Positions 11,023 through 44,254 of a stretch of 64,000 nt of DNA are shown one piece after another (positions within the stretch are counted from its first letter, which is position 1; every line of letters starts with the position of its first letter). Source of the stretch: Kingdonia uniflora (lineage: Eukaryota; Streptophyta; Magnoliopsida; Ranunculales; Circaeasteraceae); NCBI GenBank assembly GCA_014058105.1, contig JACGCM010001166.1, positions 992,001 through 1,056,000 on the forward strand, given 5' to 3'. Position numbers and translations under genes: made by a program. Below the pieces are notes generated by a model. The model saw only the letters and a list, made by a program, of their open reading frames with translations, ran no database searches and was not told where the DNA came from.

Positions 11023-11589
11023 TCAAATCCTTTCCACAGGTACTTTAAAGTTTTTATATAAGACTTCCTCATTGAATGTAACATTACGGCTCCGGATAAC
11101 TTTCTGATTCTTGTCATCCCAGAACTGGTATCCAAACTCATCACCACCATATCCAATGAATATGCACTTCGTCGACTTTGCATCTAACTTGGGCTTTGTA
11201 TTTAAATTATCAAACACATATGAGGTACAACCGAAAATACGCAAGTGATTAAGGTTTACCTCTTTACTGATCCATGCTTCTTCAGGAATTCCAAAGTCCA
11301 AAGTCATTGAAGGCCCTCTGTTAATCAAGTACGCCGCCGTACTTACCGCATCCGCCCATAAACACTTTGGCAATCTAGCGTTGAGTCTCATACTCCTCAT
11401 TTTTTCATTTATTGTTCGGTTCATACATTCTACAACACCATTTTGTTGCGGTGTTTCGGGAATAGTCTTCTGTCTCTTAATCCCGTTTAATGCGTAAAAG
11501 TTTTCAAACTCGTTACTACAGTATTCGCCCCCGTTATCCGACCTGAGACACTTCAGTTTCAAACCGGTTTTATTTTCAACTAGAGCCAT
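11023..11589 (-). pseudogene. Copia integrase catalytic core
   Basis: A 188-codon frame contains LRSDNGGEYCSNEF (second catalytic Asp) and TPQQNGVVECMNRT (catalytic Glu), followed by the C-terminal GYGGDEFGYQFWD region. It is out of frame with the upstream gag-protease frame: the reading frame is lost between about 11590 and 11660. Confidence 0.85.
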
Positions 11590-11627
11590 CTACCTCTTGA
11601 ATTTATCGAACACATCTGACTTGTTCT

Positions 11628-13160
11628 TCACAAAGTAGACCCACAGTTTACGAGTAGTTCATCGATAAAAGTAACATAATAATGAGAACCACCAAGAGAA
11701 GATACCTTGGTTGGCCCCCTAACATCCGTGTGTACAAGATTCAACTTTCCAAGTTTCCTTGATCTTCTAGATAATTTGAAATTGACCTTCTTCTGTTTCG
11801 CAAGAATACACTCTTCACAAAACATGAGATCAACCTCTACAAAACCCTCTAGCTTTCCCTTTGTTACCATTATCTTCATCCCTTTTTCACTCATGTGACC
11901 GAGCCGTTTGTGCCACGTACTTGTATCAATCCCCGGAGTGGCCGCACAAATAGTAGAAATTGTATTTTGCGTTGTATACAACGTTCCTTGTCGCAAGCCT
12001 CGAGTTATTAACATAGCTCCCTTTAAAACCTTCCAGAAGGTTGTACCAAAGGTACTCACATATCCATCATCATCCACCAATTTGCTAACCGATATAAGGT
12101 TACGCCCCAATTTAAGTACAAGTCGCACATTCTGTAAAACCAATGTTCCCCCTGAAGGCAATAACAACCTAACGTTTCCCTTTCCAGTAATATTGCGTGT
12201 GCTCTTATCTGCAAGAAAGACCGTACCGAAGTCGCCTTTGATAATATTAGTTAGAAAACCTACGTTCGCAATAGCATGGAAGGAAGCGCCCAAATTAGCA
12301 ATCCAAGATTTGTTAAAATCGTCACACGAAAGTAATAGAGCCTCGTCAAAACTAACCTCCTCAGTAAGGTTCATTGTATCTTTCTCTTCATCATCAATCT
12401 TCTTAGAAGAAGAAGAGTTACAATCTCGCCTGAAGTGGCCCTTCTTTCCACAAGTCCAATACGTACCGGGCGGCTTAGACTTTTCTCTTGACTGTGATCG
12501 ACCCCTTCCAAATTTTGGCCATTTTCTGTAAGACCTCCCTCTTTCCTCGACGTTCAAGATACTGTCATTTGAACTCGAAGAGGGTTCAGATGTTTTATGC
12601 CTATTATCTTCACTCATAATCAACGAGACTATAATGTCAAATTTGATGTCTTCCTTCCCCGATGAGTTGCTTACAACTCTAATGAATCTTTCCCAGCTTT
12701 CTGGCATCTGCTCTAGAAGAGCACATGCTCTCACCTCCTCGGTAAAAGTGATTTTAACAGATTCCAGTTGAGTATGTATGGTATTGAACTCACTGATATG
12801 AGCTTGCACACTACCATTATCATTCATCTTCAAAGTAAACAAGTGTCGTAAAAGATGTACCTTGTTTGCCCCTGACGGTTTCGAGTACTTAGCGGATAAT
12901 GTCTCCATCAAACCCTTCGTTGTCGTAACTTTAGAAATCATGTGCAGAATCTGAGATGACAACGCTAACCTAACGGTTCCAAGTGCTTTGCGATCCAATC
13001 GCGCCCACTTAGCAGCATCGTATTCTGCTAGCATCATCTCAACTCCACCTAGTGGTAGATCAAGATCCTTATAATAGAGGTAATCTTCTATTTGCATCTT
13101 CCACACATCAAAATTCAATCCAGTGAACTTCGTGATCTTCAACTTCTCCTGATTGGCCAT
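11628..13160 (-). pseudogene. Copia gag, protease and start of integrase
   Basis: A 510-codon frame begins with ATG at 13160, 30 nt inside the primer-binding site. Order: UBN2-type gag (residues about 1-200), a zinc knuckle YWTCGKKGHFRRDC whose first Cys is Tyr (about 234-247), a pepsin-like site WIANLGAS (about 286-293), and the pre-integrase HHCC block (HKRLGH ... CEEC). The protease site is normally DSGAS; the catalytic Asp is Asn here. Both changes suggest the encoded protease and the gag RNA binding are defective. Confidence 0.85.
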
Positions 13161-13203
13161 CGTTCTTCACCACACATGCCCTAACACTCGCTCTGACACC
13201 AGT

Positions 13204-13877
13204 TGTTGGGAATAGAGGTAGCTAATCTCTCTTCTACTACAAGAATGATACGCAAAATATGCCAATCAACCCGACTAAGTAATACAGAACAATAAAGAAC
13301 ACAAGAATTCCCAGAGGAAGGAAGTGGAAAACCCTTGCGGATAAAAAAACCACTCCCCGAACAACGATCTCTCCAAGCTTCTCAAGCTTTAATGGAGTCT
13401 CTCAAATTCTAGGTTTAGAATTAAACTCATAAGGAAAAAATAGGCTCACAAAATAACCTAAGTTTTCTTTATATACTAGAGGACTAAATACAAGTAGAAC
13501 AGATCTCGAGGCAGAACTCAACGTCTCAGAAGACGACTCAATATGGCAACCAGGCAAATTTCGTTTGAACGAAGTCTAATCTCGTTCAAACGAGTTCTTT
13601 GGCCTTTGAAAGAAAACGTAAAATCTTACAATCTCGTTCGAACGACTTCGACCTATTTTGAATTCTTCTTCAGCAACTCGAACAAAACCAGTTCGAGTCT
13701 TCAGGCAACATAACCAGTTTGAATCTTCAGGATACTTGACCAGCTCGAACTTCTGTCGATCTTAACCAGTTCGAATCTGAACATTGAAAATCTCATTTTC
13801 AGTCCGTTTTCAATCCTTGAACTGAAACAACTTGAACTAAAACGACCTCAAACATAATTCGAGTTCATACCTTAACA
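13204..13877 (-). repeat. 5' LTR of the complete Copia
   Basis: 674 bp, TGTTAAGG ... CCCAACA in element orientation. It contains palindromic CGTTCGAACGA-like repeats at about 13563-13650 and a TATA-like AGTATATAAAG (minus strand, near 13470). It serves as the uninterrupted reference for the enlarged left LTR. Confidence 0.85.
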
Positions 13878-13882
13878 CTATC

Positions 13883-14951
13883 TAATGCAACACTCCTTGA
13901 AAAATCGACTAACACTATTAGGATTACTTTTGAAAAAATTGGTGCACTACCAAATCCTAACGAAACAAACAGCATAAAGGTTGTGATAACTTATAACAAA
14001 TGTCATTACTAAATTGAAAAGAGGGCAACAAATATGAACATACAAGACGATTTTACGTTGCGTACGACTTATCATAGATTTTACTTTTATTTATACGTAG
14101 ATATCATTTCATACACATGATAAAATTTTAAAAAATTATGATTTTATTTCATGAACGAAATAAAATCATATAAAATATCTTTAAAATAGAAATAAAGGAT
14201 TTCATATATACAATTTTATAGCCGAAAATCCTAAATTAGGCAAAGTATAATTCATAGATCTTTCTCAATCTATCAAATTTAACTAGGTAATCTAGAATCC
14301 CTAAAAGTAACAATACAAAATCAAGATATCTAAAGAATAATGATGCAAGTGTAGGTCTCACTTTTTAAGGAAAACCCACCATCCATCCATCCATCCATAT
14401 CTTGACTTGCATATGTAATATTCATTGGCCCCATCTACCCTTATTATTATTAGACCAAATCTTTGTGTGAGAAACGTAATAGAAAGCAAAACGTTTTAAT
14501 CAGTCTTTGACTCTAAAATGGCATTCCCGTAATAACATCAAATCCCAGTGTCTAATTACTCAACGGTGTAAAAAGCTCACCAAAACGGCTGGTCGCATAT
14601 CTTTTAACGGTAACAAATCCGTGCTTACTAAATATGAGTAAGGGTGAATCCGTCATTTTAATTGATGTAATTAAGTAGCATCAGTTAGCTTTCCAACACT
14701 TGTTTTTTTTTTTTTTTTTTTCTAGTGAGAGAGGTTTTTTTTTGTTCTTCTTTGAAACTTCTTTGAAATCTCTCTCTTCTAAGATTTTCTTTGGGGACTT
14801 TTGTTAAACAGTAGGTCTGCAACTTTATTTTGGGCAAAAATTTGCGAATTTTTGAGTGGGGGACCGGTTGGGGAGAGTGGGGAGTGGAGAGGGGAGGTTG
14901 GGGGTAGTCTCAATATGGTTTAGAGAGTGAGGGGTGGAGAGGGAGAGAGAG
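13883..14951 (+). promoter_or_regulatory. Upstream region and 5' leader of the hexokinase-like gene
   Basis: This is about 1.07 kb between the Copia element and the hexokinase ATG. It holds a CCAT x5 microsatellite (14379-14398), a run of about 20 T (about 14702-14721) and a CT/GA-rich leader with GAGAGAGA immediately before the start. A minimal upstream ORF (ATG GTT TAG, 14915-14923) lies 28 nt before the main ATG. I see no certain TATA box. A Copia LTR ends only about 1 kb upstream of the start codon. Confidence 0.45.
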
Positions 14952-35919
<20,968 letters not shown>

Positions 35920-38123
35920 TCATGTACATAGCAAGTTCCCTTGTAAATTGTAGCAATTACTTTCATTCTAATATATATATATATAAAATATCAGGGTGTT
36001 TATGCAGTGAAACTGATCGCCCTTCAGCCTTTGTTTTCATTTCTTTTTATTTTAAATTTCCATCGCTGCAAACAGCAATTCTATGCCAGATAGATTTTGA
36101 AATGAATTCATACCTGGAAAGTTTGTTTATAAAATTAGTAATTAATGAGAAAAATCTCCAATATTGGCTATATTTCTCGATATTTTTGATTTTTTTGTAT
36201 ATGCCTTCAAAATTTTGTTTTACCGAAGCTTAATTTGATGATTTTTCAGAGGCTATAAAAACTTAGTACTTAATTGTAAATGTTCTTATTGATCTGACAA
36301 ACAGAAAGAGTCGAAAGACCATCAAATATAAACCAGAATCCACTTCACCAAATATAAATCAGAATCCACTTCACTTGATGTTAAAAATCAAATGCCATGG
36401 TGTTCTTTTGCTAAACTAAGTATCGGGGCTACTGCATTGCCCACATTTTGTAAGCACCGTATTCTGTGGTAATTCGATGCTTTGTTTTACATTTTACTGC
36501 AGGAACGTAAATTGTGGAAGCTACGGCATTCTAACATTTGTTTTTTATTCTTTTTGTACTTCAAATTCTCTTTAATAAACTCTCAGATCTCTGTGGAAAA
36601 GCAATTTCAGAGAACAAAGCAGTTGAGCTTTATTCAATACTAGTTTTATAACCGAGCACGACTTGAATAAATATTTTTTTAAGTTTGTTAGTAAAATAAG
36701 TTTTTTATATAAATTTTAACTCTAATAATACGCATAGTTTAATTTGGAAGAGAAGTATGATGTTTGTTTTGTTTTGGGAAATTAGCTTTTATACGTGGAC
36801 TTAAATAACTTAATTAACTCATGTAATATCTATTAATTTTCATTAATTTTTGATGGATAAAAATACCCTCTAAAATTGCAAAAAAATATTACATTAACCA
36901 TTGCTAAGTGGCGCTCTATTCTTTCAAGAAATTGTGAGAAGAGTTCTCCATTCTCCAAATTCTTTACCATTCATATACAAATATAGATAGATATGAAGTC
37001 AAGCTCTTTGTTGAGAAAGTTGTTTGAGATGGAAGAAGTTCGAAATGAGTTAGAGAGAACGCCTTGGAGCAGTCCGTTTAGAGAGGCGGTGGAGGTTAGG
37101 GACATTATAGTACGGCAATGTTTCCACCTATCGTCCTTAAAAAAAAAATTGGGGAACAGAAGACCAAATGCATTAACAAACTTCTCCCAATAGCCTGTAT
37201 GGCTGTATCGATAACCATTCAATAAGCAACATTAACAATAGCTCTTTGGGATGATTTTGAATGAAGTACTTCACTAAGACTAGCTTTTATAGCTCCATCC
37301 TTCTTAATTCTCGGTTACTTAGCAAATTCTCTGAAAATAAAATAAAATTACATTAATACTCAGCAGTGTGTTTCCCGACATTGAGAAAAAAGTTCAGGCC
37401 CTGGCGTTTAGGACGAAAAACCGTCATATAGCCTCCCCATCCAACATTTTGTTAGCGTAATTTGCATCACATTTTCCCTTCTACTCCTTGTACGATTCTT
37501 CTCCAATGAAATCATCTTCGTGATATCATACCTTTCTTATAATCTTCTCCATTTAATGATTAGATTCACTTAGAGCACACGCATTTGCTTTTCGACCTTG
37601 TGTTTAATCTTCTTACAAATATAATATACTCGGTCTTCCGCCTTTATTAAGTTCAAGCTACACAAAAATTCCTCTATATTGCAACAAAGTACCTGAAACA
37701 ATACTTTAACTAGGTGTCTATCTATCGCGAACTAAAACTTTTTGAAGATCCTACTTGGAACTTCTGAGATTGGCATTTTCCAAAAAATATCATCCATTTA
37801 GGGCTCATTTTATTTGCAATAATACTATAAAGTCTGTATTTGGCCTAAAAAGCAAAACAAAATTAGTAGTTCATTGATTATTACCACGAGGCGTCCGAAT
37901 GAGCACAAGAACATATTATAAAAAAGCAAAAGTTGAATTTACATTGCACAAAACATATTCTGGAATCATTAAAATTATACCAACTCATAGAGATTATTAA
38001 AATTTTTAGTCCAATGTATTCCTTGCCAAATAAGAAACATATGTCAAATATTTTATATTTCTATAATAGCTGATATCCAATTTATAAGATATCTGGTTAC
38101 CAAAGGGACCCTCAATGTTGCTA
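35920..38123. other. Intergenic region downstream of the hexokinase-like gene
   Basis: This contains the 3' UTR region with an (AT)n tract (about 35970-35985) and a partial duplication of a unit of about 25 bp (AAATATAAACCAGAATCCAC and AAATATAAATCAGAATCCAC near 36325-36370). The small frame at 36993-37193 has no recognisable family and no supporting context. Otherwise I see nothing. Confidence 0.5.
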
Positions 38124-38567
38124 TAAGAGCATCCACAGCAGTAGGGTGGGTGTATTTGCCCAAAACCAGGGTGAATCCAATCCACCCCAAAGAATTCCAC
38201 AGCAGTTCGATCAAAAAAACAAGATGAATTCATTGCGTGCAATTCAGAACCACACGGGAACATCAACGCTCACGATCTAGCCACGTGTTTTAATCTCAGC
38301 CCTCTATCTCTCCAGCGCACTTCTAAACCGTGCGACATAAACAGCCAATAATGAATTGCCACGTCGAATTAAAAAAAGAAAAATGAGCCGCGCAGTTCAG
38401 AGCCGCGCGGTACTACGCTACAAGTTTTTGGCATAAACTTTGGTTAACTTTCTCAAGTGTTATTTCAAATTTTACCCAAGGCATATCCAAGGCATACCCA
38501 ACCCTTACTCAACAAGTTTCCCAACCAACCCATTTCCTCCGTCATTGACGCCGTTAATCGCTTAAAA

Positions 38568-40331
38568 ATGTCGGGAAAGTCTAGTTCGCGACCGAGGTAT
38601 AATTTTACCAAAACTAAACGCTACGTAAACGTCGAAGTAAAACGAAGGGGGAACGCCGAAGTAACAAATATTTGGCCGTTACAATTAACGTCAGACAACG
38701 ATCCCTCCCCAACGCTCGAAGAGTTGAACCGAGTAGATATCCTCCCGGACGGCTGGGTCCATATTTCTGTTGGATCAGAGGAAATGCCAGTAAGTTTTGT
38801 GTAAATTTTAAGTGTTATTAACGTATATTGCAATGTGTTCGATGAAATGCCCGAATGAAAGTCTAACGTGTTAATGTATTTTTTTGGTTCGAACCGAGAT
38901 GAAATACAGTGTAGGGGATCATTGGATAATGTACTGAAGTGATACCAATGGATTGCCGTGTACCCGACGTTAAAGAAGTTGGTCGACGATATGGATTTTG
39001 AGGAGTTTTGCGCGATTAAGGCGGGAAACTCGAATAACCGTCTCATTCATGCTCTCATGGAACGGTGGTGGCCTTCCACCCATACCTTTCACTTCCCTTG
39101 CGGGGAACTGGGTTTCACACCGTTAAACTTCATCATGCTAACGGGCATATCTTTTGGGAGGGGTCACAAACTCCCGTACGACGAGAGGCACTCCAAGTTA
39201 GAGGAAGCAGAAAAGATGTTTCCGAGAATCACAAGCTCTGATATCAGGTACAGTAACATCGCTCTCGCCTATTTAAAAAAATGGAAAGAGCCTTTGAATC
39301 CACATCTCAACAATTGCGACCCACAAATGGATATCGTGTATGCAAAGACATTTATTGCCTATATGATGGGTAATCTCTTCTTCTCAAATGGTAGCACATC
39401 TCTTCGGGCGGGTTATCTTGTAGCCTTGACAAACTACGATATTATTGGTGTATCAGTTTTTGACTGGGGTATGCCGATTATGGCAGCTTTGTATCGGGGG
39501 CTTGATAAAGTCTCAGTTCTGAGGGACGGGAAGGTGAAAAAATTGATCACCGGATTCTATGCAATGTTGGAGTTCTGGTTCTTCGAGTACTGTCGGGTTA
39601 GAATGTATCTAGTGAAGGTACAAAACTTTAACCATATTTATCCCCGTATGGGTACGCAGAGAGATGAAAGGGATAGTACGGGGTCTGAAATCCATTATTC
39701 TTTTGCTGTGATCAGAGATATGATAGAATGGAATGACAGAACCAACATAGATTGACAACCATGGCACCGGTCTAGGCAATTAATCCGTCTAGAGGTAAGA
39801 GTTGTTTCAGCGCTGAGCTTTCAGAGGGTTCCATTGGTGTTAGTCCCATACGGGCACGGTACGCTTTGGTATTTAGGAGACCGGTGTATGCGTCAGATGA
39901 CCGGGCATGATAGTGTGTCTTATGACCCCCCTCAAGAGATTATGGAATTCTCAAGGTTCGATCGAGAGTTATATCAAGTTCTAAAAGATGTAGACTTCTA
40001 GGATGGTCGCAATTATCGTGTTTCAGATGTAGATTACATGACATATTGGTGTGTCGTTCATCCAAATCCCAAGATCGGTTGCAGTTTAGTAAAGAGGGCG
40101 GGAAATATTTTGATCGTCGGGCGTGATCTAGTGAGGCCCGATGTACACTTGCCACCTACGTCGAGTTTAGCTACGTCTTCACAGGTGCAAGACTATAGTG
40201 TTCAAGCGACCGGTGATCCACATGATATGGGATGGTTCATGGATGTGGCGGGAATGAACGATCAACGATCAACGCAGACGGATACCGATTCCGGTGATGC
40301 AGGTACCATACCCGTGTCCACCTATGTATAA
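38568..40331 (+). pseudogene. Plant mobile domain (PMD, MAIN/MAIL1-like) protein, three Trp-to-stop changes
   Basis: First exon 38568-38789 (ATG to a GTAAGT donor). The second starts at about 38889 and stays in one frame to TAA at 40329-40331. It shows the PMD landmarks: NRLIHALMERWWPSTHTFHFP, GELGFTPLNFIMLTGI, PYDERHSKLEEAEKMFP, AYMMGNLFFSNGS, FDWGMPIMAALYRGLD and ITGFYAMLEFWFFEYCR. The C-terminal part has RPDVHLPP and ATGDPHDMGWFMD. The frame is interrupted only at 38940-38942 (TGA), 39753-39755 (TGA) and 39999-40001 (TAG). Each sits where Trp is expected from context, so each fits a single G-to-A change. PMD proteins are known from MAIN/MAIL1 in Arabidopsis and from transposon-encoded relatives. 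It lies inside the Harbinger ends. Confidence 0.8.
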
Positions 40332-40974
40332 TATGGATGAGTTGTGGCATCAATCCCAAGGAATGCGGTATACGGCATATGAAGACTCGAGGCAACTAGT
40401 TGACAACAATACTGAGTTGAGGGAATTGAGTCGGGTACACGAGGTCGTCCGAGAGACTAGCTGAGATGTCCATTTCCTACCAGACAGAGCCGGTTGTGCA
40501 ATGTTCCTATGACGAGAGTCTCGCACGTAGCAGACGCGCCCGCCAAATGAAGAGAGGTCGTCCCAGTTAGGCTATATTTTATTTAGAACTTTGATTTATG
40601 TTTGTTTAAACTATGTTGAGAATTAATATTGTTTAAACTATATTTTTTTTAAACTATGTTTTATTTAAACTATTTTTTGTTTAAAATATGTTGAGTATTA
40701 ATCTTGTTTAATCTTGTTTTTTTTAAAGATTTTATTTTTGGAAACTTGTTGTCCAAGTTACTCAACAGCCATATTAACGACTAGTTTTTGTTTTGGACAC
40801 TTGTTAACGACCATATTAACGGCTAGTTTTTTTTAACTCTAAATGTCATTCATCTCCTACACTCTCTTCCCTTCTAATCTTCTACACTCTCCTCTCTCCT
40901 TACCTTACAAACATAACCACTATGTTTTTTTCAAGCTCCCAATCTAATTCTTAAAACCACTCTCAATCCTCCAT

Positions 40975-42489
40975 ATGAACCAACAAGGAAACATCTTTCC
41001 TCCTCAATTCGGAACGAGTGATCCGTCGCAAATGCCTAACACTTCCCAAAATCTAAGGTATGTTTGCCAACTATTCCCGGCACCCGAGAATCAATTTCAA
41101 TCTCAAACCCATAGATATTACCATCATTACCCAAACCAAGGATATTGCCCTCGATTTAATGGGTATACGGGCTCGTACCCTCAACCGGGGAATCCATATT
41201 ATTCATCTCAAACCAGTTTCGCCTGTAGAAGTTTGAGTACAACGCCGATGCAAGGTACATGGGGTTTAAATTATTTAAATCTTAATGCATCGCCGGTTGC
41301 ATCTCTGGTTGTCTCTTCGGTCATCGCCAATGAACTCAATCCGATTCTCATGAGAAGTAATACGCGTGGGAAGACAAAGTCTAAAAGAAAGACGACATCG
41401 ACACCTATTGTAGTTGAGGATGTAGTTGAGGCTTCGAAGGAAGTTCATAACGACAAAGAACAATACTCCAACTCCAAAAATTGGTCGTCCGATGTCTTCG
41501 TGAATCTTGCATGCACTTGGTCCCAAGTGTCTCAAAACCTCGCTACCGCGAACAACCAAAAAACTGCTACAATTTAGTTCAAGGTGCGTGATCAATTCAA
41601 CTCCTTCTATATTAACCAATCGATGTGGCGACCATACAACGGTGTCAATTGTACGTATAGCTCAATAATGAACGTTCAATTTTTAGAGGCATCATTCAAG
41701 ATTTTGAGAGCCGACATTTTACCAGTATTGGAACAGCTGACTTCGTAAGTATTTCATTTTTTTTTCTCATTTCATTAATGTTAAAAGGTCAATCATACTC
41801 TAAAGAATTTTCTAACTTGATTTCTAGGAACGCATGACATGCGATACATTCGTACAATTACAACACAAACCATTTACACTTGGGGAAGCGTACAAAGTTT
41901 TGGAAACTTGCCCAAAATGGTCACAAATTTATCACATCGGGCAACCTGGCCGCAACGTTGCTAGGAAGTCAAATTTTAACGATAGCCCGGGTAACTCCAC
42001 CATTACCGATCCTGAAACACCTACATCCAGCACTCAAAATATCTTAATTCCGAATGATTCTATCGACGTGGATGCACTACTATATTCTTGTGAGGATGTA
42101 CGACTGGACGGCCAAAAAAATATAAGGTAAAAGAAGCGGCAAAGTCAGGTATAGGTTATTGGGGGAAGAAGATGCTTGAGACAGCGACCAACATGATGAA
42201 GGCATGGAATAAAAGAGACGAGTAAAAGAAAGAGGAAAAGGAAATTAGAGCTAGAGCACGAGAGGAACTAAAGTTGGCTAGAGAGACTGAGATTTAAAGG
42301 AGGTGTAAAATGGAGCTAACTCGAAAAAAAGACGTCAAAGATGCACATATGGTTAAGGTGATGACAACGGACCTAAGTAACCTACTACCGGCACAAAGGC
42401 GTTGGATGAAGAAGGAAATTAAAGAATATTCGAAGAAGTTGAAGGAACAGTGTCCAAGTGATGACGACGTTTCTAGTGATGAAGATTGA
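40975..42489 (+). pseudogene. Harbinger accessory ORF (Myb/NAM-associated-like)
   Basis: The frame 40975-41577 has a QF/Y/P-rich N-terminus, a basic patch (RGKTKSKRKT) and NWSSDVFVNLACTWSQ, which resembles the Myb/SANT-like NWT..ED..L..AW start of Harbinger accessory proteins. After a TAG at 41575-41577 it continues to a donor near 41748 and resumes at about 41829 with HKPFTLGEAYKVLETCPKW, the conserved KPF...W.L...PKW block. A frameshift near 42112 and further stops precede a basic, acidic-ended C-terminus (42400-42489). In PIF/Harbinger elements such a protein assists the transposase. It looks inactivated here. Confidence 0.65.
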
Positions 42490-42925
42490 TGTAATCCTTA
42501 ACGTTAATAGTAGTTCTTAAGTTCTATGTAATTTTATTATTTCAATAAAATTGTTATTAATCGTACGTAATCCTTAAAATTATTATTAATCTAATTCGCA
42601 TTTGAACATTCTGGATGTACTCTGCCACAATGTACTCTGCTTCTTACTTCTTTCTTACAGGACCTGAGATTTTCTCCTTCTTTTTATCTCTACCAAAACA
42701 ATAAAATAGAAGAAATGGGTACAAAATCAAAAAATAGAAGCAGTAAACCAAGTTTATTTAAAGTGCTACAATGATGAAGACTTGGAAACAAAATACATTA
42801 CAACTTCAGCATAAAACTTAATGGAAACAAAATACATTACTTTAGAAAATAAATAAACAATGATGAAGACTACATTACTCCGCCCCTTTTCGATTCCACA
42901 AATGCGCGATAAGTTCATCTCGTAA

Positions 42926-44254
42926 TTAGAAATGGGCATCTTCATTTCTAATTTCATGAATCTTCTGGATGTACTCTGCCATAGTGTTGATCGCGTGTCT
43001 TGGATTTAAGTCTTTCTTCCAATTCTTCGCAGATATTCTAAATTCAGGATCAATGTCCATTTGCCGGATGCAAGTATGACGTTCATCTTCGACGATCATA
43101 TTGTGCAGAATTATACATGCATACATAACATTTCCTAAATCACCAGGTTTCCAAAATTGTGCACCGTGTGCCAATATTTGAAACTTAGCTTGTAATACCC
43201 CAAAAGTAAGTTCAACGTCTTTCCGGCATGCTTCTTGCATCTTCGAAAAATGTCTTTCGATATTGTTGGACAAATTTCTTATGGTTTGAACAAGTGTTTG
43301 CCATTTTGAATAAACTCTGTCTGCTAAGTAATACCCCATAGTGTGCGGTACCGTGCCTATATTATAATTGCATGGCGGCGCAACTCCATTAGACAAGTTG
43401 TTGAAAAGCCACCTTTGATACAAGACGTTCACGTCGTTGTTAGAATCGGGCACCTCAAAGAATGTGTGCCATATCCAAAGATCTTGCGATGCAACCGCTT
43501 CTAAAATGACCGTCGGGATTTTCTTATACCCAGTATATTGTCCTGCCCACACGGTTGGACAATTCTTCCATTTCCAATGCATACAATCTAAACTATTTAA
43601 CATCCTCGTGAAGCCTCGCGATTCATTCACTTCTAACAAGTGTAATGTATCGTCTTCATTGAGAGATCTAAGGTATTGAGCTTTGAATTTTATTATAATA
43701 GTTTTACAAAATTCTTTCAAGCACAAAATACCCGTAGGCTCCCCAATCCGAAGGTATTTTTCTTGGGCATCTGCACTCGTACCGTAACATAACATGCTAA
43801 GTGTGCACGTTATCTTTTGTGCCGAGGATAAACCCATCGTCTTAGCGGCATTGTCTCTTTGAATAAAATAGGGGTTCGAATAAAGTATTTGATCATAAAT
43901 ACGTTGATACACATTTTCTCTCATACGGAATTGACGACGAAATGGGATACCTTTGAATCTTGGGTTGTCACAGAAGTAATTCTGGTTAAGGCTAAACTCC
44001 TCCAATTTATGATCACGGCCTTTCCGTTTGTCAATCCTTCCCATTTTACTACCTCCCCGCCTCCATGATGATGTCGCCTTTTGCTCTTTTTCTTCTGCTT
44101 CTCCCATCTCAATCATAATCTTGTTATACTCGTGCATCATCTCAATTTGACATCGGAAGAGCTCTTCGCTTCCGGACGATGATGAAGACGATAACTCCAA
44201 AGATGAGAGTGATGGTTCAGACATGAGTAGGTCAGCCAGGATTTCGTTAGACAT
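42926..44254 (-). CDS. PIF/Harbinger DDE transposase (442 aa, intact)
   Basis: One uninterrupted frame starts with ATG at 44254. A Ser/acidic N-terminus is followed by a basic segment (about residues 64-83) and a DNA-binding region with FRRQFRMRENVYQRIYD (about 105-121). The DDE catalytic domain has Asp223 in SLDCMHW, Asp312 in YYLADRVY and Glu348 in KDVELTFGVLQAKF. The tail holds YACIILHNMIVEDER, as usual for the DDE_Tnp_4/plant Harbinger group. It is convergent with the accessory ORF, 0.44 kb away. Full length and intact active site contrast with the broken frames of the other two element genes, so it may still act on related non-autonomous copies. Confidence 0.93.
   Translation of the reverse strand: MSNEILADLLMSEPSLSSLELSSSSSSGSEELFRCQIEMMHEYNKIMIEMGEAEEKEQKATSSWRRGGSKMGRIDKRKGRDHKLEEFSLNQNYFCDNPRFKGIPFRRQFRMRENVYQRIYDQILYSNPYFIQRDNAAKTMGLSSAQKITCTLSMLCYGTSADAQEKYLRIGEPTGILCLKEFCKTIIIKFKAQYLRSLNEDDTLHLLEVNESRGFTRMLNSLDCMHWKWKNCPTVWAGQYTGYKKIPTVILEAVASQDLWIWHTFFEVPDSNNDVNVLYQRWLFNNLSNGVAPPCNYNIGTVPHTMGYYLADRVYSKWQTLVQTIRNLSNNIERHFSKMQEACRKDVELTFGVLQAKFQILAHGAQFWKPGDLGNVMYACIILHNMIVEDERHTCIRQMDIDPEFRISAKNWKKDLNPRHAINTMAEYIQKIHEIRNEDAHF

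Larger units (their letters stand above)
8003..13877 (-). mobile_element. Full-length Tork-like Copia retrotransposon
   Basis: LTRs are 13204-13877 (5', 674 bp) and 8003-9186 (3', 1184 bp because of a 485-bp insertion). Both begin TGTTAAGGTATGAACTCG and end CTATTCCCAACA on the minus strand. Flanking 5-bp duplications are CTATA (7998-8002) and CTATC (13878-13882), one mismatch. The primer-binding site TGGTGTCAGAGC is at 13190-13201 and the polypurine tract AAGTGGGAGATT at about 9187-9199. Domain order is gag, protease, integrase, RT, RNase H. Frameshifts and active-site changes show it is no longer autonomous. LTRs carry CGTTCGAACG-type palindromes. Confidence 0.9.

Noticed and set aside
36993..37193. 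Small gene downstream of the hexokinase-like gene
   Set aside because: A 66-codon frame with no recognisable domain and no splice or promoter support.
39940..40155. Minus-strand frame inside the PMD gene
   Set aside because: Overlaps the PMD reading frame on the other strand, which has clear family motifs; treated as a shadow.
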